NCBI RefSeq assembly: GCF_014356525.2
Contig: NC_052505.1
Location: 26,722,549 to 26,786,548, forward strand
Direction: 5' to 3'
Length of the DNA: 64,000 bases
From: Nilaparvata lugens
Taxonomy: Eukaryota; Arthropoda; Insecta; Hemiptera; Delphacidae
Shown: in pieces, positions 59,401-64,000 of the stretch
Numbering within the stretch: the first letter of the stretch is position 1
Layout of the letters: each line of letters starts with the position of its first letter
The notes under the pieces: model-generated
Databases searched by the model: none
Told to the model about the DNA's origin: nothing
The model's input: only the letters and a program-made list of their open reading frames with translations
Position numbers and translations under genes: made by a program

Positions 59401-62400
59401 CGGTGAAGGCGGTGGCCCTCTGCCACAACGTGACCCCCGTCTGGGAGGCGGACGACGAGGGCTCGCTCCATGACTGCCAGGGCGTCACCGTCGCTGCTGA
59501 GGAGTCCCAGTCCGAGGCCGACCAGCATTACTACAACCGGACCAATAGTCGCGTCACTTACCAGGTCAGATCCCTATTACTTATCTGACAATGGGTCTTG
59601 TGACACCTGATAATACGTTGTGATTTGTGATCAACATTCACTAAGGATTTTTTTGTATGTTTGAAGGAGTTTTAATTATTTGTATTACTTGTTGTTTTTT
59701 TAAGGGAGAAAAGGTGGATCCTTTAATAGATCTATTATTTGAAAGATGGATAGCTCAATAGATTAGTAGCTTCATTTTTTGACGCTAGTGATCTGTATTA
59801 TGTGGCCGAATGCATATCAGGGACAAGAGATTTCCCCTTTTTAACTGTTCGGAACTGTGCACCACAACAAAATTAGTATGTTAGAGTGTAATAGTATAAC
59901 ATTTCTCCTCTTCCTTACCTGGCTGTTCATTCTGTTAAGTAAACTGAAAAATTAAATAAAACACTGGAATATTTTCCAAATAAATCACGAATTTATTAAA
60001 AAGTTGAAAACATGTTTCAACACCTATGGTCTCATCTTCAGTGTGACAATTGTCTTTTCAAGAAATTTGTGAAATATGTAGACAATATTCAGTGTTTTAT
60101 TATGGATAAATATCACGATATCTCACCAAAAACAGTATCTGAAAGATTTAACATAGATAAATATCACGATATCTCACCAAAAACAGTATCTGAAAGATTT
60201 AACATTGACCAATTGTAGGGCTTCACCCATAGTATAATATATTCTGTGAATGTTCAAGCTGTCAGATAATTAGAGATTCATGATGGTGTAACAACCGAAA
60301 CAGGTATCTCAAATGAGTTTTAATAAATTACGGTAGTAGTTTTGACATAAAATCAAGTCGTTTTTGTCACAATTTCATAGTTTTTTACGAAGTTTGTGTG
60401 TGTTACCAGGCGAGCAGTCCAGACGAAGTGGCACTGGTGAAGTGGACCGAGGAGGTGGGGCTGGCCGTGATCAAGCGAGACCTCGTGTCAATGACCCTGC
60501 GCGCTCCCACCAACCACATCATGGAGTTCGCCGTGCTGCAGATGTTCCCATTCACATCCGAGACCAAGCGCATGGGCATCATTGTCAAGGTCACCTAATA
60601 ATTTTTATTCCTTTGAAAGTGGTCGAGTTGATGTACAAATTGAGCGCTGATCTTCAGATTATCCCAGAAACTAATTCCAATCACTATGGGGTACCCTATT
60701 AGGGGTATTTTGGGGTATTGTGGTGCCCCATGTACCCAAAAGTAGTACTACCTTTACTACTCTGTCGTAGAGTATCCCAGAAGATGTACCTCATAATAAT
60801 GGAGTACCATATTCGATTTTTTTTGTGTATTTTGGTACTCCGAAAGCAGTATCTACTACCAAGTTGAAACTAACAAAAATTCTCGTTCACTATTGTAGGA
60901 TTCATTTCAAACTGTCATCATTGGTTGAAATAAGGAATTTTGGCTCAAGTGAATCTTTTTATAGAATTTACACTATTTATGTTTTAAATAATGTGTGTGA
61001 TTAAGAGTGATCCGAGTATTGATCATAATCTAAGTATCATCACTCAAATAAACTCATCTCTTGAATTTCTCGATATGTTACAATATCTGAATTTGCTCTG
61101 TACTATATCTGAGAGCTGAGACTGTCTATATAGCTGAGGTAATTCATCATTGGAGAACTTAACTTCCTTAACCAATCTTGATCTATGGAAAACTATGAGG
61201 CTTCTATTGAGTTGAACTAGGTTAGACTTTAGAAGTTTTCCGGTGTCAGGCATTAGAGTTTTTCACCTAAATATCCGGAAACTAAGTTATGTGAGATTAA
61301 AGTCTGTGGCCCTTTGGACCCTTCAAGTCAATATTGAACCCTTTTTTATTCTATTGATTATTTTTTAAATGTAAGTATCAACTCTCCATGTAATGATATT
61401 AGACTGTGTTACATCTTCCAGTAATTTAAACTTATGCTTGACGTGGTTATCTTGATAACTATTTATTGCAAATGATTTGTTGTCGAAGACTTGGCCAATG
61501 TTGCACTTCTTGTATAATGAGCTGATTGAGAACTATTATTGTCTCACATTGTTTGTGGTTGTTTGAATTGAATGTTTTGTTTGTGTTTGTTTGTAGGATG
61601 CGCAGTCGGGAGAGATCACGTTCTACCTGAAGGGCGCGGACATGGTGATGGCGAGCATTGTGCAGTACACCGACTGGCTGGACGAGGAGTGCGGCAACAT
61701 GGCCAGGGAGGGACTGCGCACGCTCGTCGTCGCCAAGAAGACGCTCACCGAGGAACAGTATTTGGATTTCGAGGTTCGATTTTGAATAGCTTTTGTTTTT
61801 TTTTTTTAATTTAATAAACTATTTTGGTTAAGCTAGTTTGGGTTTTTTCACAAAACAAAACATAATCAAACAATGTTTTGTAGTATATGACATGTCGTGG
61901 ATTTGAAGATTTGACTTAATCATTCCCATTGGCGTGATAAATTGAACATTCATTAATCACAAACTTAGTGGTGTGCACATCGGTCAAGAGTGTCCAATTC
62001 GTTCTAGCTTCAATTTTGTTCAAAATGAGGATTTGGTATAATTAAAAACATATTTTTTAATATAAAATGAATTATAATATTTTACATATTTTCCGCATTG
62101 TTAAGCTATAAAACCTAGAAAATATTCTAATTTCAAAGTTTTCTTCAAACTATAGGCCTGTTCTCTCATTCACATTTTTACTACCCTGTAAAATTGTCTA
62201 AAATGAAGTTTTTATTGAAAAGTATTCATTTACAAATAAACTTACATCCTGCCATGGAACAACAGGCTTTGAAATCTCAAAAGTGTTTCAGAAACTGAAA
62301 TAAAAGAATCTCATTACCTTATGGTTCAATCACTACTAACACACAGAAAATATAGCATAAGAAGATATCCCATTGTATAGAGCGTTTATGTTCAGAATGT

Positions 62401-63858
62401 CACTGTTAACTCAAGCTGATAGTCCACGTAGTTCTTTTTTATGAAGCTATGTGACGCTGGTAGTCTCTCATCCTGTGCCGCTCTTACACTCTCACCCGGC
62501 CAAATCAATATTAATCTGTTTGTGATGACAAAAAATCTGCTTAAAATGTGTAACGTGAATGACCAATACCATGGGATTTCTTCTTATGCTATGTTTTCTG
62601 TATGCTATTACCAAGTGGTTGAGTGATGTGTAATGTTTTGCATTGCAGACGCGATACAACGCGGCGCGCATGAGCGTGTCAGACAGAGGCTCGCGGGTGG
62701 CGGCTGTCATTGAGAGCTTGGAGCGGGAGATGGAGCTGCTGTGTGTCACTGGCGTCGAGGACAGGCTGCAGGACAAGGTGCGGCCCACCCTCGAACTGCT
62801 CAGGAATGCTGGCATCAAGGTAGTTGCAATGCTAGTGGTTTCAACTGTACATTTAGTAGTAGATTTAGGTTTTATGGCAGTGAAGAAAGATCGGAAAGTT
62901 GTGTAATTCTGAATAACTGTTAACTTATTAAAAACACGTTTTTAATAACTATTATATTAACTGTTCATTCTTATTAAAAATGATAATAATTTATTCCATT
63001 TTTCAAGAAAATATATTTTTAATAATTTATTTAGTACGTAGTAATTTAAATAAATGAATAAATAAACTTTCATACCGTTTTCTGAATAATTGCACTTTTC
63101 TGAAAGTTGTGTTATTCTGAATAATTGAATGAATAAATAATTGAGATTTAATATTTTTTAATTAACTATACTTATTCATTGTTGGAAAACGATCTGGCAA
63201 CGTTGCACAGGGTAGAAAAGGATAGCGCTATCTGCTTTGTCGAATGCTAGACAAGAATAACAACACCAATGTTAAGCAAATACTGCCATTTTAACGTGGA
63301 TCTCAATAGTGAGTTTTCTTCTCCATCTGCTCCATACTTTTTTGATTGAGTAGTTTTTATAAATTCTAGATTGGCTGACAACTATTTTCATCTCATTTTC
63401 CCGTTTTTAGATTAGATTGTACCTTCAAGTTAAATGCAAAAGTCAAATATGTTCAACATCTACTTGAGTCAAGAAATCTTGAATGGTTACATTGGTATAA
63501 CGGATTTAAGTTTATAATTATAGGTTTAAAAAAATAGCTTTTCAATCTGTCAGTATTTTAATCTGACGTAAATATAAAATACAATCTTCATATTGGTTTG
63601 ATTAGAGGATCATTGCCTACTGTAATAATTTAAAATGGATTTATTGTAACTTTTTAATGAACGTTTTAGGTATGGATGTTGACTGGTGACAAATTGGAAA
63701 CGGCCTGCTGTATAGCTAAGAGCTCGCGGCTGGTGAGTCGGACTCACGAGTTGTATGTTTTCAGTCCGGTGGTCACGCGCACGGACGCTCATCTGCAGAT
63801 CAACGCCTTCCGCAAGAAACAGGATGCTGCACTTATCATCACCGGCGATTCTCTTGAG
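38418..63858 (+). CDS. ATP9: P4-type ATPase, ATP9/Neo1 class (phospholipid flippase), partial gene
   Basis: Fifteen coding exons, about 807 codons, joined by GT-AG introns with consistent phases. P4-ATPases flip phospholipids from the lumenal to the cytosolic leaflet; the ATP9/Neo1 class acts at Golgi and endosomal membranes and works without a CDC50 subunit. Motifs in order: NVIRNQKYN and the first membrane hairpin, DGET (about 245-248, actuator), PISL (394-397, membrane segment 4), DKTGT (Asp441, phosphorylated), SPDE (571-574) and KGAD (640-643, nucleotide binding), TGDK (749-752). Vertebrate ATP9A is about 1050 residues, so roughly 250 residues remain to the right, including GDGxND and the last membrane segments. 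An extra base in exon 5 breaks the frame. The gene symbol is by homology; paralogue A or B cannot be assigned. Confidence 0.95.
38594..38778 (+). CDS. ATP9: ATP9 exon 2
   Basis: The acceptor TTTTTGTAG ends at 38593 and the donor GTGAGT starts at 38779. It encodes the acidic cytosolic N-terminus, including [20 protein letters not shown], and ends in the cysteine-rich [11 protein letters not shown] in phase 2. An alternative start lies at 38633. Confidence 0.82.
38779..40323 (+). other. Intron 2 of ATP9, no element recognised
   Basis: AT-rich, with no coding fragment I can support. Short motifs resembling GATTCACTTTGAACTGTC occur near 39957 and 40065 and again elsewhere in the window, suggesting small dispersed repeats. 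Confidence 0.5.
40324..40468 (+). CDS. ATP9: ATP9 exon 3
   Basis: Begins in phase 2 after TAG and ends at a GTAAGT donor. It encodes the cysteine/tryptophan-rich stretch [12 protein letters not shown], then RTLTIGRQ and the family signature [19 protein letters not shown] that leads into membrane segment 1. Confidence 0.93.
40925..41420 (+). pseudogene. LINE ORF2 C-terminal relic in ATP9 intron 3
   Basis: The translation shows [20 protein letters not shown] and [13 protein letters not shown], then a [14 protein letters not shown] motif. It is the post-palm region of a LINE polymerase with stops and shifts. It is oriented with the host gene but is unlikely to affect it other than as intron sequence. 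Confidence 0.72.
41676..41789 (+). CDS. ATP9: ATP9 exon 4
   Basis: 38 codons in phase 0 between CTATTGCAG and GTAAGT. It encodes [20 protein letters not shown] through YLYTYWGPL, membrane segment 1 and its following loop. This is closely similar to vertebrate ATP9. Confidence 0.95.
42261..44057. repeat. Tandem duplication in ATP9 intron 4 (~830 bp, spaced 964 bp)
   Basis: 42261-43088 is repeated at 43225-44057 almost perfectly, both starting ATTAATATTCTTAACTTAAT. The 136-bp spacer 43089-43224 contains an inverted repeat (TTTCTCCCTGAGGAAA against TTTCCTGAGGGAGAAAA) with GCCCGAGGCGAAGCCGAGGG between its arms. The duplication spans the start of the dispersed repeat described next. Joined haplotypes in assembly are an alternative. 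Confidence 0.92.
42994..45060. repeat. Dispersed repeat starting TTCCTTGCCCTATTACCATA
   Basis: This start occurs at 42994, 43960 and 44603, each followed by GGTAAGGAAAG or GGTAAGGAGAG and then AAGGTACCCCAATTTCTA. The last two copies continue through a (GT)n run (about 44084-44106 and 44731-44750) and ACGATATCTCATCTCCCAAT or a close variant. The third copy continues to about 45060 with no coding potential I recognise. Confidence 0.8.
44151..44599 (+). repeat. Dispersed repeat R, copy in intron 4
   Basis: Its reverse complement is present at 51563-51960. The shared sequence includes CGCTCAGTTCGCGGCAAAAG, GCGTTACTAGCGCC and CCTAATTAGCCCAATAAATT-like stretches. No coding capacity. This copy is embedded between two copies of the TTCCTTGCCC repeat. 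Confidence 0.9.
45744..45870 (+). repeat. Foldback-family copy with degenerate hammerhead-like motif
   Basis: 45800-45870 matches the left arm of the repeat at 346-430 in inverse orientation (AGTAGCCCATATAAGTGAAG against the inverse of cttcattcacatgggctact). Just upstream, 45744-45778 has GACC-TAT-GGTC, GAAAC, GA, GTC, GTT. The CUGANGA box is degraded to TTGAAAA, so this copy should be inactive. Confidence 0.55.
46002..46170 (+). CDS. ATP9: ATP9 exon 5, with a 1-bp frameshift
   Basis: Acceptor AACAG, donor GTCAGT. It encodes [33 protein letters not shown] and VPSSKLCV (membrane segment 2 into the actuator domain). It is 169 nt long, whereas 168 would keep phase with exon 6. The family has VGDL at this point. 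The sequence GTTTGGAGATCTT gives VWRS as written, and loss of one T would give VGDL joined to [10 protein letters not shown] of exon 6. So one extra T lies near 46159-46161. Confidence 0.92.
46490..48912. mobile_element. Non-autonomous PIF/Harbinger-like DNA transposon in ATP9 intron 5
   Basis: The ends are perfect inverted repeats of 21 bp beginning GGGGCGATTGCTGAGATCGG. They are flanked by TAA on both sides (46487-46489 and 48913-48915), a 3-bp duplication typical of PIF/Harbinger. Inside each end are further inverted motifs (ATCGGTTTGCTGAG at about 46567 and its inverse at about 48738 and 48829; GGTTATCTCTTAGTCGAG-like). The 2423-bp interior has no transposase domain. It has a pyrimidine-rich tract at 46790-46935. 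Confidence 0.88.
46790..46935. repeat. Pyrimidine-rich tract
   Basis: CT-rich low-complexity DNA with a (TC)n run near 46893-46910, inside the Harbinger-like element. It creates long but meaningless open frames. Confidence 0.85.
49345..49480. repeat. Possible dispersed-repeat fragment
   Basis: Starts AACTAGCTGGTGACCCGTGC, resembling a widespread invertebrate interspersed repeat motif from memory. Only one copy is visible in the window, so the call is weak. Confidence 0.3.
49689..49860. mobile_element. Palindromic MITE, 172 bp
   Basis: The ends CCCGGTTGCACAGAAGCC and its inverse (ACTTTTGTGCAACCGGG) continue as imperfect arms through AAATTTTAATCGT/ACGATTAAAATTT. The centre contains repeated GCTTCTC(C/T)GATTG units. 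No clear target duplication is seen. It ends about 130 bp before ATP9 exon 6. Confidence 0.8.
49993..50235 (+). CDS. ATP9: ATP9 exon 6 (actuator domain)
   Basis: 81 codons in phase 0, acceptor CCTTTAG, donor GTGAGT. It encodes [20 protein letters not shown], then [20 protein letters not shown] with the DGET motif needed for dephosphorylation, and ends [11 protein letters not shown]. It is GC-rich compared with the flanks. Confidence 0.96.
50374..51046. mobile_element. Foldback MITE with TA target duplication, ATP9 intron 6
   Basis: The ends TACAGAGTGAGTCA and TGACTCACTCTGTA are flanked by TA. The arms continue inward as imperfect inverses: AACCCTTCAATAA, CAGGATAAGTTGT, and CCAAAATGGCGGTTGATTGA against its inverse near 50851-50872. 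Nearly the whole 670 bp can fold on itself. A Tc1/mariner-type origin is likely from the TA duplication. No transposase. Confidence 0.85.
51563..51960 (-). repeat. Dispersed repeat R, inverted copy in intron 6
   Basis: Reverse complement of 44151-44599 with scattered indels. Because the copies lie in introns 4 and 6 in opposite orientation, the pre-mRNA could pair across exons 5 and 6. Confidence 0.9.
52630..52815 (+). CDS. ATP9: ATP9 exon 7
   Basis: 62 codons in phase 0, acceptor TTCGCAG, donor GTCAGT. It encodes [40 protein letters not shown] and [13 protein letters not shown], which end the actuator domain and lead to membrane segment 3. It is strongly GC-rich. Confidence 0.95.
52906..53870 (+). 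pseudogene. LINE RT fragment in ATP9 intron 7
   Basis: The frame reads [14 protein letters not shown] (catalytic YADD), [37 protein letters not shown] and [12 protein letters not shown]. Shifted frames follow with [39 protein letters not shown] and a FYNHLPERV tail ending near 53847. It lies between short imperfect inverted sequences at 52919-52940 and 55212-55236 (GCTCCAGACAT...GTCATT). It is a 5'-truncated, decayed LINE. Confidence 0.85.
53871..55848 (+). other. Rest of ATP9 intron 7
   Basis: AT-rich with no gene recognised. 55100-55236 shares imperfect inverted sequence with 52919-53030 (GTCTATTCGGCAAGCA-like and CAGACATNNGTCATT), suggesting a decayed foldback element around the LINE fragment. 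Confidence 0.4.
55849..55970 (+). CDS. ATP9: ATP9 exon 8 (membrane segments 3-4)
   Basis: Acceptor GTTGTAG, donor GTCAGT, phase 0 in and phase 2 out. It encodes [30 protein letters not shown] and [10 protein letters not shown]. The serine of the PISL motif is split across the junction with exon 9. Confidence 0.95.
55971..56837 (+). other. ATP9 intron 8, nothing recognised
   Basis: AT-rich intron with no repeat or coding remnant that I can support. Confidence 0.5.
56838..57060 (+). CDS. ATP9: ATP9 exon 9 (phosphorylation site)
   Basis: Acceptor TTTGTTTAG, donor GTATTC. It encodes [39 protein letters not shown] and [20 protein letters not shown]. The aspartate of DKTGT is the residue phosphorylated in the transport cycle. 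It ends in phase 0. Confidence 0.97.
57061..57910 (+). other. ATP9 intron 9, nothing firm
   Basis: AT-rich. Around 57640-57760 there are sequences such as TGACAGTTCAAAGTGAATCT that resemble small repeats elsewhere in the gene. No element boundary could be set. Confidence 0.45.
57911..57979 (+). CDS. ATP9: ATP9 exon 10 (23 codons)
   Basis: Phase 0 between TTTACAG and GTACGA. It encodes [20 protein letters not shown] and GSK, a low-conservation linker at the start of the nucleotide-binding domain, where vertebrate ATP9 proteins also vary. Confidence 0.8.
58471..59243. mobile_element. MITE family M1, copy in ATP9 intron 10
   Basis: The left end (TTATTGTGACACGTTATAAT and GACAGTGGAG) and right end (ATACTGCCATTATAACGTGG and TCCTCACTATAG) are imperfect inverted repeats matching the termini at 34945-35923. 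Internal blocks (AAGATAGCGCTTATCTACTT, CAAGAAAACATATTTTCCAA) recur in the intron 14 copy. The right end stops about 100 bp before exon 11. No transposase. Confidence 0.72.
59340..59564 (+). CDS. ATP9: ATP9 exon 11
   Basis: 75 codons in phase 0. The acceptor GATTGGTAG has an unusually poor pyrimidine tract; the donor is GTCAGA. It encodes a basic [15 protein letters not shown], then the conserved [16 protein letters not shown] of the nucleotide-binding domain, an acidic insert and ends TYQ, which joins to ASSPDEVAL. Confidence 0.93.
59955..60310. repeat. Foldback-family element with two hammerhead-like motifs, ATP9 intron 11
   Basis: One motif is on the minus strand (60003-60041: CTGAAGA, ACC-loop-GGT, GAAAC, AT, GTT) and one on the plus strand (60275-60309: GATGGTG...ACCGAAAC, AG, GTA). 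Between them a 51-bp unit is tandemly repeated at 60105-60155 and 60156-60206. Element ends are approximate. Confidence 0.5.
60003..60041 (-). ncRNA. Hammerhead-like motif, minus strand
   Basis: The complement reads CTGAAGA (fits CUGANGA), a weak stem (ACC/GGT), a full GAAAC, a two-base loop and GTT. This is the best-preserved core of the set. Helix I pairing is short. Confidence 0.38.
60410..60589 (+). CDS. ATP9: ATP9 exon 12
   Basis: 60 codons in phase 0, acceptor TTACCAG, donor GTCACC. It encodes [40 protein letters not shown] and K. SPDE and the FPFTSExKRM block form the nucleotide-binding site. Confidence 0.96.
60590..61596 (+). other. ATP9 intron 12
   Basis: 60680-60880 is a patchwork of short direct and inverted copies of GGTACC/GTACCC and TATCCCAGAA motifs, probably a decayed small repeat. 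The rest is featureless AT-rich DNA. Confidence 0.45.
61597..61773 (+). CDS. ATP9: ATP9 exon 13
   Basis: 59 codons in phase 0, acceptor TTTGTAG. The donor GTTCGA is a weak match to consensus. It encodes [20 protein letters not shown] with the nucleotide-binding KGAD, then [20 protein letters not shown] and [11 protein letters not shown]. Very close to vertebrate ATP9. Confidence 0.95.
61774..62648 (+). other. ATP9 intron 13, nothing recognised
   Basis: AT-rich intron with no coding remnant or repeat end that I can support. Confidence 0.5.
62649..62819 (+). CDS. ATP9: ATP9 exon 14
   Basis: 57 codons in phase 0, acceptor TTGCAG, donor GTAGTT. It encodes [40 protein letters not shown] and [17 protein letters not shown], the end of the nucleotide-binding domain and return to the phosphorylation domain. 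Confidence 0.95.
62865..63313. mobile_element. MITE family M1, copy in ATP9 intron 14
   Basis: The right end TACTGCCATTTTAACGTGGA followed by TCTCAATAGTGAG matches the intron 10 copy's right end. The left end is decayed (TTTTATGGCAGTGAAGAAAG). The shared interior GATAGCGCTATCTGCTTTGT supports the family. Confidence 0.62.
63670..63858 (+). CDS. ATP9: ATP9 exon 15 (last exon in window)
   Basis: 63 codons in phase 0, acceptor GTTTTAG, donor GTAAGA. It encodes [20 protein letters not shown] with the TGDK motif, then a [20 protein letters not shown] segment and TGDSLE. The next family residues (LEVCLKYYE in vertebrates) should open the following exon beyond the window. Confidence 0.95.
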
Positions 63859-64000
63859 GTAAGAAGCCGTTAACTTATAATAATTATTACTCTTACATTG
63901 GTTGATTTGTTACTAGATATTATTTTTCCTCCACCCACTGTCTGAAGTACCTATACTCTCTGGAACAGAATAGTAGAGTACTGCTTTTTTGTCCTTTAGA

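Noticed and set aside
60105..60206. Peptide with a perfect 17-residue duplication ([17 protein letters not shown])
   Set aside because: It reflects a 51-bp tandem DNA repeat in an intronic repeat element. No gene context.
1..64000. tRNA, rRNA, CRISPR, prokaryotic operons, viral or toxin genes
   Set aside because: None recognised by eye on either strand. A tRNAscan or Infernal run would be needed to exclude small RNA genes.

Overview
The window is AT-rich eukaryotic DNA, almost certainly from an insect. Introns are GT-AG, and one conserved multi-exon gene sits among many retrotransposon relics and short foldback elements. A hemipteran (planthopper-like) host is my inference from the style and density of the repeats; nothing in the sequence proves it. 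I found no prokaryotic features, CRISPR array, rRNA or tRNA.

Layout. (1) 1-7308: a roughly 2 kb segment is present twice (1-3140 and 5371-7308). One copy carries a 5'-truncated LINE insertion with a 9-bp target duplication; the other is the empty site. (2) 7309-12900: AT-rich DNA with a GC-rich island at 11850-12520 and no gene I can recognise. (3) 12968-17973 and 18547-22842: two tandem, same-strand non-LTR retrotransposons (A and B). Each has a coiled-coil ORF1 and an endonuclease/reverse-transcriptase ORF2. A is badly broken; B is close to intact. (4) 22890-33690: a chimeric graveyard. A LINE relic (C) occurs twice, about 7.15 kb apart. Between the copies lie an internally deleted BEL/Pao element, a ~145-bp tandem repeat and a minus-strand LINE fragment. 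(5) 34091-34771: a complete 681-bp miniature LTR retrotransposon with two 138-bp LTRs, primer-binding-site and polypurine-tract candidates, a gag-derived ORF and a 5-bp target duplication. (6) 38033 to the end: a plus-strand P4-type ATPase (phospholipid flippase) gene of the ATP9/Neo1 class. Fifteen coding exons were found (about 807 codons). The gene runs off the right edge before the GDGxND hinge and the C-terminal membrane segments.

The ATPase is the only host gene I recognise. Its exons are markedly GC-richer than its introns and contain the DGET, PISL, DKTGT, SPDE, KGAD and TGDK motifs in the correct order. Exon 5 contains one extra base that breaks the frame just at the conserved VGDL motif. 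This is either a sequence error or a null allele. Introns 3-14 hold a non-autonomous PIF/Harbinger-like transposon, several MITE families, LINE fragments, a 964-bp-spaced tandem duplication and a distant inverted repeat pair.

Most notable observations: the miniature gag-bearing LTR element; hammerhead-ribozyme-like motifs recurring in one repeat family at several loci; the paired filled and empty LINE insertion sites; the fusion of a LINE relic to a Pao Gag in one reading frame; and the 8-codon first exon of the ATPase with an Inr/DPE-type core promoter upstream.
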